A DNA stretch of 64,000 nt. Source: Manis javanica (lineage: Eukaryota; Chordata; Mammalia; Pholidota; Manidae). Of this stretch, positions 1 to 11,830 are shown one piece after another. Below the pieces are notes generated by a model. The model saw only the letters and a program-made list of their open reading frames with translations. It ran no database searches and was not told the DNA's origin. How positions within the stretch are numbered: position 1 is the first letter of the stretch; every line of letters starts with the position of its first letter. A program made the position numbers and the translations under genes. Where the stretch lies: contig NC_133161.1 of assembly GCF_040802235.1 (NCBI RefSeq), forward strand, positions 11,859,001 to 11,923,000, read 5' to 3'.

Positions 1-778
1 AGACAGAATAGGGTGAGGGCCTCTGGAAAAAGCAAGGCAGGATATTTGCAGTCAGAGCAATGTAACTATATGCAAGGAAACTGCCTACCAAAACTCTGTG
101 TTGAACATTAAGCTCTAGAGTCATTCTTCAGTGAGATTAGTTAATATTCCCCAGATAAAGAAGCATAGCACATTTTTTATTATGCTAATCATTTGTAATC
201 ATGTGTAAGATTCACCTTAGCCCAGGCCTATGTGCTATCTTTCCTCCTTCAGACCTGATGAGGTGATTTTGCAAACTGGGCAACTAATTTAGCAGACCCA
301 GCTGTAAACAACATAATAAAAGGCAGGAAGGATTCCACCTTAAAGATAAGATTGCATTTTAACACCCAGGAAGTTTAAATAGTAAGATTCTTAATTTACT
401 CTTTAGCAAACAGACAATACCTCAGCCAACCTTGGGGGCTGGGCAGGCAACCTTTTGATATGCTCCTAGACCAAGACGCCAGTATCCCAGGGAGAAATCG
501 GAGCAGTAAATTTCTTGTATTAAGTTAATTTTTAATAGTCAGGGACCACTTAACAAGTCCATACCCCTAAGCCTTTTATCCGGTTCCCAAAAATCCTCAA
601 CTGCCTATAAAACCTCTAGACAACATACCACTCCGGGCTCTCTTGTCCCCTCCTAGCTCACGCCAGGAGCTCTGTCTGTCCTCTCACTGTATCTCTCAAT
701 AAAAGTGTCCCTGGCTCTCCTACTTTGACTGTTTGCTAAGTTCACTCTTCGACTCCGCAAACAAGAACCCCGGCATCA
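1..778 (+). mobile_element. ERV1-type LTR (LTR1), 5' end cut by window edge
   Basis: The segment has LTR layout on the plus strand: a U3-like region, a TATA-like box (CCTATAAAACC, near 605), a polyadenylation signal (CAATAAAAG, near 697) and a CA terminus at 778 (GGCATCA). It matches, in reverse orientation, the LTR at 52999-53633 and the partial LTR at 63783-64000. By comparison with the complete copy, roughly the first 20 bases (starting TGAGACAGGG) lie before the window. No gag, pol or env reading frame follows, so it is probably a solo LTR, but the other side cannot be seen. Class I assignment is inferred from size, layout and the 4-bp target duplication of the sister copy. Confidence 0.8.
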
Positions 779-981
779 ACACCTCTCCAGATCTGGAACA
801 GGTAAAAAAACTCTCCCAAATCTGGAAATGACAGAGGGATTCAGGATACCCAAAAGATTGCGGCCTATAGGACAAGGATGGGTAAAGCAATCTCCCAGCA
901 GATGAAGGGTCAGGAAACAACCACACACTATCCTTGGACAATATTTAAAGTTTAAAATACAACCTACATGTTAATTACTTT

Positions 982-1515
982 TGTGTTAGGCAGAATAATG
1001 GCCCCTCAAAAATATCCACACCTAAATACCCAGAACCCATGAATATGTTATTTACATGGAAAATGCTGCTTTGCAGATGTGATTAGGTTTATGGACCTTG
1101 AGATGCAGAGATTATTTTGGATTATCTGGGTGGGACCAATATAATCACATGGGCCCTTAAAAGTAGAAGAGGAAGGCAGAAAATTTGGCCAGAGAAATGA
1201 GACAACAGAAGAGGTAGCAGAGATTCAAAGCATGACAAGGACTTGACCCAACATGCAGGCTTTGAAGATGGAAGAAGGGGCCTACAAGCTAAGGAGTGTG
1301 AACAGTTTCTAGAAACTGAGAACAGCCCTCAGCCACCAACTAGCAGAAAAATGGGAACTTTACTTCCACAATCGCAAGAAACTGAATTCTGGCAACAACT
1401 GAAATGAGCAAGGAAATCGAATCTCCCCAAAAAAGAATGCAACCTGGATGACACCTGGATTTTAGTGTGGTGAAATCTGTCAATTTTGTTACAGCAGCCA
1501 TAGAAAACTAGTACA
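982..1515 (+). mobile_element. MLT1-type (ERVL-MaLR) LTR
   Basis: The sequence reads like the MaLR consensus: it starts TGTGTTAGGCAGAATAATGG, passes GCAGATGTGATTAGG and a 'GGATTATCTGGGTGGGACC' block, and ends with GTTACAGCAGCCATAG...GTACA. Flanking bases ACTTT and ACTTG look like a 5-bp target duplication with one mismatch, as expected for this group. It is an old, inert copy. Confidence 0.8.
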
Positions 1516-1549
1516 ACTTGTAAACCTTTATTTCCTAAAAGAACTACTT

Positions 1550-1815
1550 TTTATAATGGGCTATTAAAACCTTCAGTGGTTCCCAACTACCCTGAGAATA
1601 AACTGAACTCTTTAGAATGGCATCCAAACCTCTGGCTGTGGGTGCCGCTTCCCTGGTGTCAAGCTGCACCTCACAGGTGCTTTCCCTCTGTTCCTTCCCC
1701 CATTCCTGGCTCCTCTCTCCAAAGTGTACTCTCCCTGGAGGGACGTGTCAGCTGATCTTCACTAATGTTATTTCACTGATCTCAATCCCCAACACCCAAA
1801 AAGTGTTTTAGATTG
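1550..1815 (+). repeat. L2-like relic
   Basis: The pyrimidine-rich stretch with CTTCAGTGGTTCCCAACT and the wording that follows resembles the 3' part of LINE-2. The 64-codon open frame in it has no gene-like features. Classification is by eye. Confidence 0.4.
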
Positions 1816-2044
1816 CATTCTGCCTCGGACAGAGAGGCAAGTTTACGCCAAAAAAAGGAGATGCCCTTTAAACAGGGCTCAGGGAGGGCCGCCCAGTTCT
1901 TTTTTCCTTATATCTCCCCTATCTCATTATAGAGATCCTCGTCGGAGCTATGCGCTCATCTAGAACCTGGAAAGATATATTGAAGTCTGAGTGTCATAAA
2001 ATCTGCTTTGTTAATTTGTATGAAGTTACTAAAAATAATAGAGG

Positions 2045-2285
2045 AAGAAGATAAGCTACTACTGTTTGCATATCTACTATATATTAGGCACTGTGTTAGA
2101 TATTTTGACATGCATTATTTGCATCTAACTCTTTAAAAGGAGTTCTATCCCCCCACTTACTTGAGGTTTCTGAAAGAAAGATGTTTAGTAACTTGTTGAA
2201 GATCATACAGTTAATAAATGGCAGACCTTGGATACAAACCTTGGCCCAACTGACTCCAAAGCCTGTACCATTTCCTTTAAGTTTT
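2045..2285 (-). repeat. MIR relic
   Basis: It shows the minus-strand MIR pattern: 'AGGCACTGTGTTAGATA', a degraded 'GAGGTTTCTGAAAG', 'AACTTGTTGAAGATCATACAG' (core: cttg...aagatcatacag), then 'GACCTTGGATACAAACC'. Confidence 0.65.
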
Positions 2286-2289
2286 TCCA

Positions 2290-3270
2290 TAACTACATTG
2301 TAAATGCAAAGATGTTTCCTAGGTATTTACACTTGCTTCTTGCCTCAGGTAAGATGAAAAGCCCCTATTTAAACAACAGAAGTTTCCTGGCTTCTTACAT
2401 GATCTTTGATTATAGCTTCTAGTGAAAAATTCTTTGAGGTTTATATATAGTGAGTCTTCAGGATTCCTATTTCAATTTAAGGTTTCCCTGGAAACTACTC
2501 CATAATATTCTAGTTTTATATTCCAGAAAGTGACAGATTTAAGCCCAAAGTAAGTATAACTAGAATGACTGCACTATGATAGCAACAGGTGACTAGCAAT
2601 ATTATTGCAATTTATATATTTTGATAAATAGTTTTGAATGAAGAATCAAAGCCAAAACTGCATTTTTAAACCAAATAGTGATATTTTAGACTAAGAAATT
2701 TACCCTCCCTTTACAGATGTTTTCATTCTGTTAATTTAAGCAATCTACAGATAAACAACTGAAACATAAAGCTGAGGCTAAGAATAATTTGTAGAACTAT
2801 TAGCACATCAGTTTGGATATCCAGAAATAATGTATTTAGGTCATAATCAAGGGAAATAAATTGGTAACCTGCTTCATTTTAGCTACTAATGCTTTGGACA
2901 TGGATTTGGGTATAATTTACCCATTTCAGAATACAGAAGTTTTATACATTTATTCAACTCAGCAGAAAAGTATTGCCAATATTTTTCAGTTTGGAAGGAT
3001 TATCTGTCAACCAAGTATTTTAGAATTACCTGTGGACAAATATTTGCATAAGAACTCAGCTTGTAAACTTTCATTAACTCTGATTTGAATTTTTAAATAG
3101 TCATTCTAAAATCTAGCAACAAATTGCAGAAATAACCATAAAAGTTTTAAGGTCTTTAGATGAGCATCTACCACACTCCTCCTTAGTAGAATATTCTAGT
3201 TCATGTAGATATTGAAAGGGATAGAGGGAATAGATTAAAGAAAAAGAGGGGATAGATGAAAGAACAGAGG
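2290..3270. other. AT-rich intergenic DNA, nothing recognised
   Basis: No exon, RNA gene or clear repeat could be identified on either strand. The open frames here are short (75 codons or fewer) and of ordinary AT-rich composition. Confidence 0.5.
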
Positions 3271-3274
3271 GAAT

Positions 3275-3645
3275 GTGAACTCCACAGTCCAAGCAGGTTT
3301 ACTGCTAACCTGAGAGGGCCCCCTCTGTCCTGGCCAGCAGAACAAAGGAAAGAGGGTCTCTAATGGGTCAAAAGGCTTTTTATGGCCAGGGGTTTGGCGG
3401 GCTTTTTGAGGGGAGGGGTCAGGGGAAAAGTGGGCTTGTGGCTTGCTGACGTGTCCTCTGGAGGATGCTTGTAGCCTACATAAGATGACATCTAGGTCTC
3501 TCTGTGATGGTGGGTGGGCTTATTCGAAAGATGGTACTCAGGTCTGGATTCTATCAGATATTAAATAAGAAGGTTTGAGGGGCTGAAGCAATTTCAGACA
3601 TAAAAATAGGACACAAAGCTCTCTGTAAAGTTAGCCCCAGACCCT
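3275..3645 (-). mobile_element. LTR-like element
   Basis: Read on the minus strand it has a TATA-like CATAAAAAGCC near 3375-3390 followed by a GC-richer segment ending around 3280 with TTGGACTGTGGAGTTCACA. That is the usual promoter-to-U5 order of an LTR. Exact ends and family are not resolved. Confidence 0.45.
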
Positions 3646-3649
3646 AGTC

Positions 3650-4070
3650 ACATAACAACTTCTGAGAAACTAAAGGAAAAGATATAAATCCCATGAGAAA
3701 CAGGATGTTCAACTAACTCCACACTATTTTTGCTTCTGTATATTGCTTTGTTAGAGATCAGCAGTATCACACATTTCCTGCAGCAGGTGGGAAAAACAGG
3801 ATGCTTAAGCCCCCTGAGCATTGAACAAGGAATATAGCTTGCTGAATTTAGGCGAAGGTGGAAAAGTTGCAAAAACTAAGGAGGATGCAGTAAAAATGCT
3901 TAAAAGGATGTTGTAACAGAGGCTCAGGGCTGCACTTGGAGAGCTTGCTCCTTGGCAGACACTGGCTGGCTAAAATAAAGGCTCCCTTTTTATAATCTAC
4001 GTTTCTGTGAGGACGTGTTTCCTTACTCCTGCTCCGGCGTGCCAGATCTGAGACCCATAACAAAGGAAAA
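3650..4070 (+). mobile_element. LTR-like element
   Basis: The plus strand shows a U3-like region, then GGCTAAAATAAAGGCTCCC (polyadenylation signal in R) and a U5-like segment ending near TGAGACCCATAACA. The layout fits an ERV1 LTR. A target duplication was not found, so boundaries are approximate. Confidence 0.5.
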
Positions 4071-4079
4071 CTGTAAATA

Positions 4080-4560
4080 TCAATCATTTTCTGATTTAGA
4101 CCCTAATCAGTGCAATATCGCCTTCTTGGCTAAAGTGAATGTTCTACTGAAAAAGAATAACTGTCCAAAGGAGAAGAGATTTTGAAAAAACATGCTTTGT
4201 TTTAGTGACTTTTTAAAGGTTTCTAAAGTTACCAGTTTAGAAATACTTAGTATCAAGTAGAGAGTAATCTTGTCGGGAGGTTTGGGGGAAGCATAATTTA
4301 GGCAGATTAGCCCAAGTACTGTAAGAATTTGTACTTATTTGACCCAGTGTTGCTAAGGGAAGATTTGAATAGAAAGTACTACATCACACACACATGACTG
4401 AATCAAGTGATTGATTAGATTGAGTAGAGAAGTTTGAAAATAGTTTCTCCCAAAAAATAGAAGAAATGCAAACTAAATATAGAGACAACTAGGGAGAAAA
4501 GAGTATTTCTCTATTTAGAAAGCAGAAATCATGCAGTCTCATGCAGTTCTCTATTTCCTC
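4080..4560. other. Intergenic, nothing recognised
   Basis: AT-rich sequence without recognisable exon, repeat consensus or long open frame. Confidence 0.5.
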
Positions 4561-4562
4561 CC

Positions 4563-5239
4563 TGTGGGTAAAATTGCAATATTTCCAGAATCTCTTGCCT
4601 GGCTTTAGTGCATCTCCATCAATAGGTGTTTTCACGGGGTGGAGAGTAGTAGTCCATCTCCACATGAATAGGTAATTACAAGGGTGAGCTAGGGCTTATC
4701 TGGACCAGAGAGGTTGGGTGGGGGGCTCTTCTTCTGCAGCCTGGGCTCAGGAGACACGGGGGAGCAGAAGTGGATGACTGCTTGTAAGAAATAAACTTAA
4801 TTTCTCCCTTTGACTGATTTCGGTTCAAAGATATTTTCCGGGATTTTGCCCCCAGGGTTACACTCCCATAGCCACATTAATGCTTTCCCTATGCTTCTGT
4901 AACTCCCGGGAGGGGAAATTCCGGGGTAAAACAGCTTTGAAGCCGAAATCAGTCAAAGGGAGAAATAAAATACTAAATCAGTCAAAGGGAGAAATAAAAT
5001 TTAAAACCCATTTATTGCTTACAAGCAGTAGTCCCGCATCTCTCTGTCTCCTGCTGTGACAGAAGCAAGTAAAGACTCTCCCCAGCCTCTCCAGTCCAGC
5101 CAAACCCTCCCTAGCCCAGGTAATGATGCACTGATACGGAGATGGACTACTTCTCTCCACCCCTTGGAAACATCGGTTGATGTGGAGATGCACTAAGACC
5201 AGGTGAGAGATTCTGGAAATATTACAATTTTACCCACAG
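4563..5239. mobile_element. Pair of LTR-like copies in head-to-head inversion (large imperfect palindrome)
   Basis: The left arm (about 4563-4861, plus) and right arm (about 4902-5239, minus) are reverse-complement copies. Both begin TGTGGGTAAAATTG and contain ATTTCCAGAATCTCT, TTAGTGCATCTCCA, GGGGTGGAGAG, AGTAGTCCATCTCC, CTGCTTGTAAG with AATAAA, and TTTCTCCCTTTGACTGATTT. The arms face each other across a spacer of about 40 bp. The right arm carries an extra duplicated block with the CTCCCTTTGACTGATTT motif. The AATAAA position and U3-R-U5 layout suggest LTRs; target duplications were not identified. Confidence 0.75.
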
Positions 5240-6177
5240 CTTCTTTTGTAGTAGAGAGAATTCAAGAACCCTAACTACCCAGAAAAGATCAGAAAGAAAA
5301 ATCTAGCATCAAATTTTGTTTGTTTCTTTACTTTTAGGGAAAAATAATATTGAATGCTTAAAATACAGAATTATTGGTTAATGCTTGAAAAGACTTCATA
5401 ATTTTTAATAGAACATTTTTTAAAATATGGCTGGCTTATTGTTAACTTTTATAAATAAACTATGCACTACTAATGTATAATTTAGTTACAATTGATGAAA
5501 AGATTATTTAGAAACAATTGATCCTAATTGTATCTAAACAACAGGAGGAATTGTGTCTAGAAAGGGAAAAAAATCCAGAGAATATGAAATCCAAATATGG
5601 ATTTCTCACTCTTCATGAATTGTCAGAACAGACTCAAATGGTTAAGAAGACCATATTTATCATTGTTCCATTCTGTTCTTTCATAGTGGTGGGACAAAGC
5701 CAATGTAGAGCTAAGAATAGGATGCTCATTCTCCAAAAGACAAAAAATATGTTAACTGACAAATTCCCAGTGAGAAAAGTAAAGAAAATATCCTTGACTA
5801 AATTATATTGTAACTCTTTGAAAACAGGAATTTTCAGAGCTTTATTGAAAATATGGTAGTACATCTGAGTAATACTGAAGTATCAAGGAATATAATTTTA
5901 AATAGATAGATCACTTACAATTTTTATATTATAGAGAAACATTGGGAAGTACTGGAGAGATAAAACACCCACGGTATTAATCCAGAAGGTGAAATACTGG
6001 CATAAAGAGTGAAATTAGAGCACCAGACAGAAAAGTAGGCAGATCTATGGGACATAACAGGCAATCTTGAAAGGTCCTGGAAGGTAAGGCATAGGCAGGT
6101 CCAGGCAAATAGGGAACACAGCAGTAGGCTATGAAGGAAAAGAACTGCCTGTGAAACAAGGGAATATGGTGTCAAAG
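5240..6177. other. Intergenic, nothing recognised
   Basis: No feature could be supported. The 113-codon open frame at 5518-5859 is overlapped by a minus-strand frame and has no recognisable domain or splice context; I read it as chance. Confidence 0.5.
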
Positions 6178-6670
6178 TGTTGGATTCTCCCAGAGGAGGA
6201 CGCCACCCCAAATCACTCACGAAAGGCGTCTCTTGATGCAATAAGCAAGAGGAATTTATTCAGGAACCAGCTAGCTGGGGTCCAAGTTAGCCCGATGCAG
6301 CGGGTCTCAACAAGGACCCTGAGCACACAAAGCCAGAAGGTTTTATAGCATTTTCAAAGGGGACAACATTTTCCACAATCACAATACAGTGTTTTTTCAT
6401 AGACAGATGAATCTTTGGCTGGCACCACATCCTGGGATCTGGTTAGATAAGATTACCTTCGGAATGTTTAGGGTGGTTCTAGCAAGATAAGCTTGGTGTG
6501 TATGATTAACTGATTTGAGGTGAGCTAACTAAAGGTCACTACATTTAACACTGGCTGACTAACTTGTTTTTCAAGATTCTAATAATTTTCCTCCTTCTAG
6601 GTTAGGGGGTGGTATTTAAGCCTTTAAGATGGCTGTACTTATGCTAACTTTTGATTTTTCAGATCCTACA
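6178..6670 (-). mobile_element. Solo LTR with 4-bp target duplication AAAG
   Basis: The element is bounded by TG...CA termini (TGTTGGATTC on the plus strand, ATCCTACA at the other end) and by AAAG at 6174-6177 and 6671-6674. On the minus strand it has a TATA-like GCTATAAAACC, then AATAAATTCCTCTTGC in R/U5. It is clearly related to the plus-strand LTR at 51331-51836: both share AGTTAGCATAAG, AATCATACA...CCAAGCTTATC, GCTCAGGGTCCTTGTTGA and GACCCCAGCTAGCTGG. A 4-bp duplication fits a gammaretrovirus-like (ERV1) integrase. No internal viral sequence remains. Confidence 0.9.
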
Positions 6671-7085
6671 AAAGGAATTTGGTGGAACAGACTACAGAAC
6701 TTTATTCAGCTAATGTAAGTCAGGATTTGGTGGCAACAGGGAAGATCTGTTCATAGAGTCAGAGGTCCATGTGTGGATTCTAGTCTCCAGAAGGACTGAA
6801 ATAAGCAAGACAAGACTCAGAGAAAATAAAAGTTCTCAAAAAATAAGGAAAAAGCCAGGACAGTTTTAGCTCAAGAAGCAGCCAGATGTAGCTGATATAA
6901 ACAAAGCAGTAACCTTGGAAAGGCAAAAAAAATAGGAGTCCTCAAGATCAAATAAGAATTTCCCAATATCAGCAAACAAAATTGCCTCTGGTTGAGAACC
7001 AGGGCTCTAAACATTAAGCCATAAGGCATAAGGGTGTATTTTATCTTCTGTTTAAAAAGGTCCAAAATGGAGACATTTGCCCTGC
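6671..7085. other. Intergenic, nothing recognised
   Basis: No exon or repeat consensus was recognised. Confidence 0.4.
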
Positions 7086-7450
7086 ACAACAGTAAACCAA
7101 GATTTAATTACAGTTTCAACTATTCCAGGAACGTGATCTTTTAACAGTCAATCTGAATTTTCTGGTCACAGCACCAGTGAGGTGCTGTCACATGGCTCCT
7201 CTCCATCCCCCAAAAGAAGATGAGGTCCTCTGCATGGTAACACTCCCTGATCAGTCCCCTGAAGGAAAGTGACCTTGCTGAAACAATCCCTTCTTTTCTT
7301 TTGCTAATAACTTCTTGCACCACCCTCCTTCCTATAAAAACCTTTCATTTTGTTCAACTCCTCAGAGCATCTCTCTACACAAGGTGGGATGCTCTTGATT
7401 CACAGTCAATTCGATTTTCAAGTTTACTCAGTTGAATCTTGTTTTTCAAC
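7086..7450 (+). mobile_element. Probable LTR relic
   Basis: A TATA-like CCTATAAAAACC near 7332 is followed by a CTCTCTACACAAGGTGGGAT block and a U5-like tail ending near TTTTCAACA. That order is LTR-like. Boundaries and family are unresolved. Confidence 0.4.
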
Positions 7451-7589
7451 ACATCTTCATAAATAACACTGCCCTGAAATTCTAGCCACTGTAATAGAAT
7501 TGACAAGAAAAAATAAAGACAAGAAAAAGCATAAAAACGTGAAACATATCAATCATTTTGCATTAGATAGAATTGTCAACTGTCTTGAC

Positions 7590-8060
7590 TAGATATCCCA
7601 ATGGATTTTACCGATTAAATATGGTATATACATACAATGAAATATCATTCAGCCTTAAAAAGGAGATCCTGCCATTTGCAACAACATGGATGAATCCAGA
7701 AGATATTATAGGCTAAAGTGAAATAAGCCATAGAAGAACAAATACATACAATCCTATTTATGCAAGTTATCAAAATAGTCTCATAGAAGCAAATATTTAA
7801 TAGTGATTGCTAGAGGCCCAGAGTGGGCAGAATGGGGAGAGGCTGTTCGTGGGTATAAAGTTTCAGTTACGCTAGATGAATAAATTCTGGAGATCTACTG
7901 TATGACAAAATGCCTAGAGTTAACAATACAGTATTGGGCACTTCAAATTTTGTTAAGAGGGTAGATCTTATGTTAACTGTTCTTATCACAAAAAAAAAAA
8001 AACACGGTGACACAGAAACTTTGAAAGATGTTGGACACATCTATTAGCTGTGATGATACC
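7590..8060 (+). mobile_element. Old L1 3' end
   Basis: The segment carries the L1 ORF2 tail and 3' UTR wording (TCATTCAGCCTTAAAAAGG, CCATTTGCAACAACATGG, then GTTAACAATACAGTATTG) and ends near an A-run at 7990. It is heavily mutated and 5'-truncated. Confidence 0.75.
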
Positions 8061-8119
8061 ACAGGTATTAGAATATATCCAATTCCATCAAATAGTACAT
8101 GGCTCTTTATGTATTCATT

Positions 8120-8345
8120 TGCTATGGACTGAATGTTTGTGTCTTCCCAAAATTCCTATGTTGAAATCCTAACTTCCAATTGCAATGTAAGTGCCTAACA
8201 ATTATCTTTTTTTGATTGTAATATAAATGAATAACATCAAGCTTTAGATTGCTGAGACATCCATTTCAAAGGCATCTGTCCTGAAGAAACATCCTGCCAA
8301 CTAGATAAAGAGCCAGGCTGCACCACCAGTAAGTTCCCTCTTTAG
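8120..8345 (+). mobile_element. MST/MLT-type LTR fragment
   Basis: It begins TGCTATGGACTGAATGTTTG and continues CCCAAAATTCCTATGTTGAA, the start of MaLR LTRs of the MST/MLT type. The remainder is truncated or diverged. Confidence 0.6.
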
Positions 8346-8699
8346 AATTCCTGATCTTACGTTTTAAATTGCCAATTAAGAGTGAACCCCTGAATCCCTA
8401 GGAACCTCACCCTTGACCCCAATAAACACAGAACCCCAGATCTGAGCTCTCCCCCTGTCTCTACCTGAGAATGCACTATGTGACCCATGGGCATCCCCTC
8501 CAGAACTCGTGAGTTATAAACCCTGCTTTTCAAGTTCCCCCATGGGTTGTTGCTGTTGTATGCTGTGCAATCCAAAAAAAGAACAATTCATGACCCCAAA
8601 AGAAACCCTGTATCCATTATCAGACACTACCCATTACCTCTAACCCTGAGCCACTGGAAAAAATTACTCTTTCTGCCTCATATCTACTTTCTTTCATAT

Positions 8700-8990
8700 A
8701 CGTGCAATCTCATAGAGTATGTGGTCTTGTGACAGACAGGCTTCCTTCACTCAGCATAATGTTTTCAAGGTTAATCTACATTGTGGAATGTATCAGTACT
8801 TTCCTTTTTATGGTGGAACAATATTACATTGTATGTTTATATATATATTAAATATATCATATTCAAAAATCCATCAACATCATACACCACATCAATAAAA
8901 CGGACAGAAATCACACGATCATCTCAAAAGATGCTGAAAAAGTATTTGACAAAATGCAAAATCCATTCATGATAAAAACTATCATAAGCT
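8700..8990. mobile_element. Two joined L1 fragments in opposite orientation
   Basis: About 8735-8860 reads as the minus-strand L1 tail (CACTCAGCATAATGTTTTCA, CAATATTACATTGTATG). About 8865-8990 reads as plus-strand ORF2 reverse transcriptase sequence (AAAATCCATCAACATCAT, GATGCTGAAAAAGTATTTG). The junction lies at an AT-rich stretch near 8840-8865. Confidence 0.6.
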
Positions 8991-9840
8991 ATGGTCCAAA
9001 AAAGTAAAGTTGAAAACGTATTACTTAAAGCTACAAAATTAATGACTAGGCGAATGACAAATAACTTAAAACTAACCAAATTAGGAGAGTTGAAATGAGA
9101 GGGGAATGGTTTGGGGTTAAGCAAGATAATCCCCAAACTTTGATAAATGGGATTCAAAAGTTGATAAACCAAGTAAGAAAGCAAAATCTTATGATTTAGA
9201 GTTGTGAACGTGATCACTAGAAGAACTAAGGCAAATGGTAAAATACGACTATATCTGGGCAGTGGGACCAATAATGGGGAGCAGAAAGGAAAATGTGGCT
9301 GATCATTTTCTCTCTTCCTGTGCTGTTTGAATCTTTTCTGGTCCTCTTCGAGACTGCATCATCACAGATTATTCCAACATAGCAGAAAGGAAGGCTGGTA
9401 ATATCTACACACACACACGCATGCACACACAATACATAAGCGCATGCACATGGATCCAGCTGCAACTCTGAGAATGCAAATTATAAAAGGTTTAATTACA
9501 TTGGAATCAATTCAAGAACACAGATTTGCCTCCATATTTGTTTTCTTGCATAAAACACAAAATAATTTCACACCCATCATGTAAAGCATGTACCATAAAG
9601 AAAGGAAATCCAATCCCAAAAGGTGACCAAGAAAATGCCAAGTGCTCTGTACCTAAGAAAAACAAGTCACAGAAAGTTCTGTCTGTCTTGATTTTGGATC
9701 TTGGCTCTCAGGCGTTCCACCAATACCAAACTTGAAAGATTATTTATTTCATCTTTTTAAAAATACTCATAAGCTTGAGCATCCCACAGACTAATCATAG
9801 TATGAAGTCTTATAAGCATAAACAAGAGAAACTAAAGGTT
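8990..9840. other. Intergenic with a short CA-rich tract
   Basis: Only a short interrupted CACACA tract near 9410-9435 is visible. No gene or clear repeat family was recognised. Confidence 0.4.
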
Positions 9841-9844
9841 TACT

Positions 9845-10085
9845 TAAGGAAAAAGCACTAGACATGAAGTCCAAAAATCTGGGACTGTTTTACCTGTACC
9901 ATTCACCAGTTGATGATCATGAGCAAATCATGACTCCAGCCTGAGTTTTGTCATCTGTAAAATGGGGATAGAATTACTAACTACATGGAGTTGCTATTAA
10001 ATCAAATGAGATAATGGACTGTATGTCAGAATATCTGAAAATGTAAGGCCTGATGCATGATAGGCACCACTGTTATCTTGAGTAC
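9845..10085 (+). repeat. MIR
   Basis: Typical MIR wording is present: a degraded 'GAGCAAATCATGACTCC', 'TTTTGTCATCTGTAAAATGG', 'AATGAGATAATG' and 'GCATGATAGGCACCACTG'. Confidence 0.8.
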
Positions 10086-10504
10086 CTCTACAACTGGTCA
10101 CCAAGGCATAATGGAAAAATCATCCTACTACTAAAAATACAACCAAGGAGAAATATCTCTCTATTTGAAAAGGATGGATGTTAGCATTCCCAGAACACAA
10201 AAGAATAGTACTTGACCTCACCCAATTCACAGGATTGTCAGCAGAACCAGCTCTCCCCTTTATGATGACTAAAATCCACACTTGCCTAGCATATACCTTC
10301 ATTTACAACTCTGGGTAAGAAAAAGATGTGCTAGAATAAGAGGGAAAAAAGTTTTAAGCTCAAGTATTGTCTGTTGGATTCCAGAACTGAATCAAAGGAA
10401 ATGTGTTCAAATAAGGGTAAAAAGAAGGCTGGAAAATACACAGAAAGAGGGATGATGTTCAGAGGATAAAAAAGCAAAGCTAGCTCTTTAGGAAGGTAGC
10501 ATTA

Positions 10505-10625
10505 AGTTAAAGAAAGAGCCCTGGACCAGGAGTCAGGAAACCGGCTTCTAGCCCAGCACCACCACAGGCTCTCTGTGAAACCCTGGGCAAGCCACTGCCC
10601 TCTGTGGGCCTCAGGGGCCGGGCGA
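10505..10625 (+). repeat. MIR fragment
   Basis: It reads CTGGACCAGGAGTCAGGAAA, then CCCTGGGCAAGCCACTGCCC and GGGCCTCAGG, the MIR core. It is interrupted before the usual 'atctgtaaaatggg' part. Confidence 0.75.
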
Positions 10626-10639
10626 CGATGGAACAGGGC

Positions 10640-11830
10640 TACGGACGCGCTGACAGCCAGCGCCGGGCTTTTTTTTTTGGATTCTGGCACATCTTTAGAT
10701 GAGGTTAAAAACGTCACAGTGTGCACAGGAAGCAGGCAAGGAGTTTTCTGAGGGAGGTAACACTTACAGGCAGAGCAACCCATCCTGTCTTCTCCTGGGG
10801 AGGAATACTCTGTGGTGAGGACACAGGAGCTACAGGGCCTCAAGGAAGGTGTTGGTTTGGAAGATGGAGCAAAGGAGACATAACGTGAACAGAAGGAATG
10901 TTCTTGAAGGTAATATTTTCACTTTCATTTGCATCTGCATGAAGATGGCCTGGAATCTGAGATTAGGATATAAACACAGCTATAAATGGTCCTTCCAAAG
11001 GAAGCTAGTAAAATCTAGAGGCCCTCCTGAACCCTGCTCCCAACTTCCCTAACTCTGCAAAACTGAAATAAGGCATTGAGAGAACTTCAACAGTAGCAAA
11101 CACAAGGCACCTCATGTTATAAATAGGGAAAGCATGACATTTATGAATTATTTGACAAATATTTATCATGTGCCTCCATGTGCCAGACTCTGAGGATACA
11201 ATGGTCACAAAAACAAAGTCCCCACCCTCGTGGAGCTGACATTCTGGTGGAGAGGCAAATAATAATGTTTCAACATGTTTGTAACTTGAACACACAAACA
11301 TGTATACAAAGGCATATTTATATATATACAAAGGCTTATTACAATGGCAGGAAAAACAAAGGAAAAGATCAGGTGAAAAACAAGCAAAATCAACCATAAG
11401 GGGATAAATCTTCACTGCTGAATAATAATGCTAGAGGAGGTCAGGCGGGAGAGAAATCTGTAAACCACCGTTGCTGCTTCATTTCTGTAGAGAACAGTCC
11501 AGCATATCTGCCCCCAGACCACGAACAGTAATGAGCAACAGCCTCTGCGCTCACTAGTTGGCCAGAGCAACCACTTGGTTTCCACTTTCGATGCATCCTA
11601 AACATGTCTGCCATAATACTATCATACCTCTTTATATTAGAGTCCCTTCATTCATATGCCTATTACTCCACTGCTCTGAGCCCTCAGCCAGCCATTTTCA
11701 CAGTATCTGAATCAGAAAAAAGAAGGCCAATGAAAGATGAAGTGAAATTCAAGTATTCAAAGAGACTCTCAGAGGGCAAATTATAGCTTTACGCTCAGCA
11801 TCAGCAAAGCAGTCTATCCTACATAGAAAA
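10640..11830. other. Intergenic with ancient dispersed repeat
   Basis: About 11140-11270 resembles an old dispersed repeat ('AAATATTTATCATGTGCCTC', 'GGAGCTGACATTCTGGTGGA'). The same family seems to recur near 30590-30900 and 40960-41060. The rest shows nothing. The 136-codon minus frame at 11005-11415 overlaps other frames and the repeat, and was not accepted as a gene. Confidence 0.45.

Noticed and set aside
11005-11415. 136-codon minus-strand frame
   Set aside because: It overlaps an ancient repeat and frames on both strands, and has no recognisable family.
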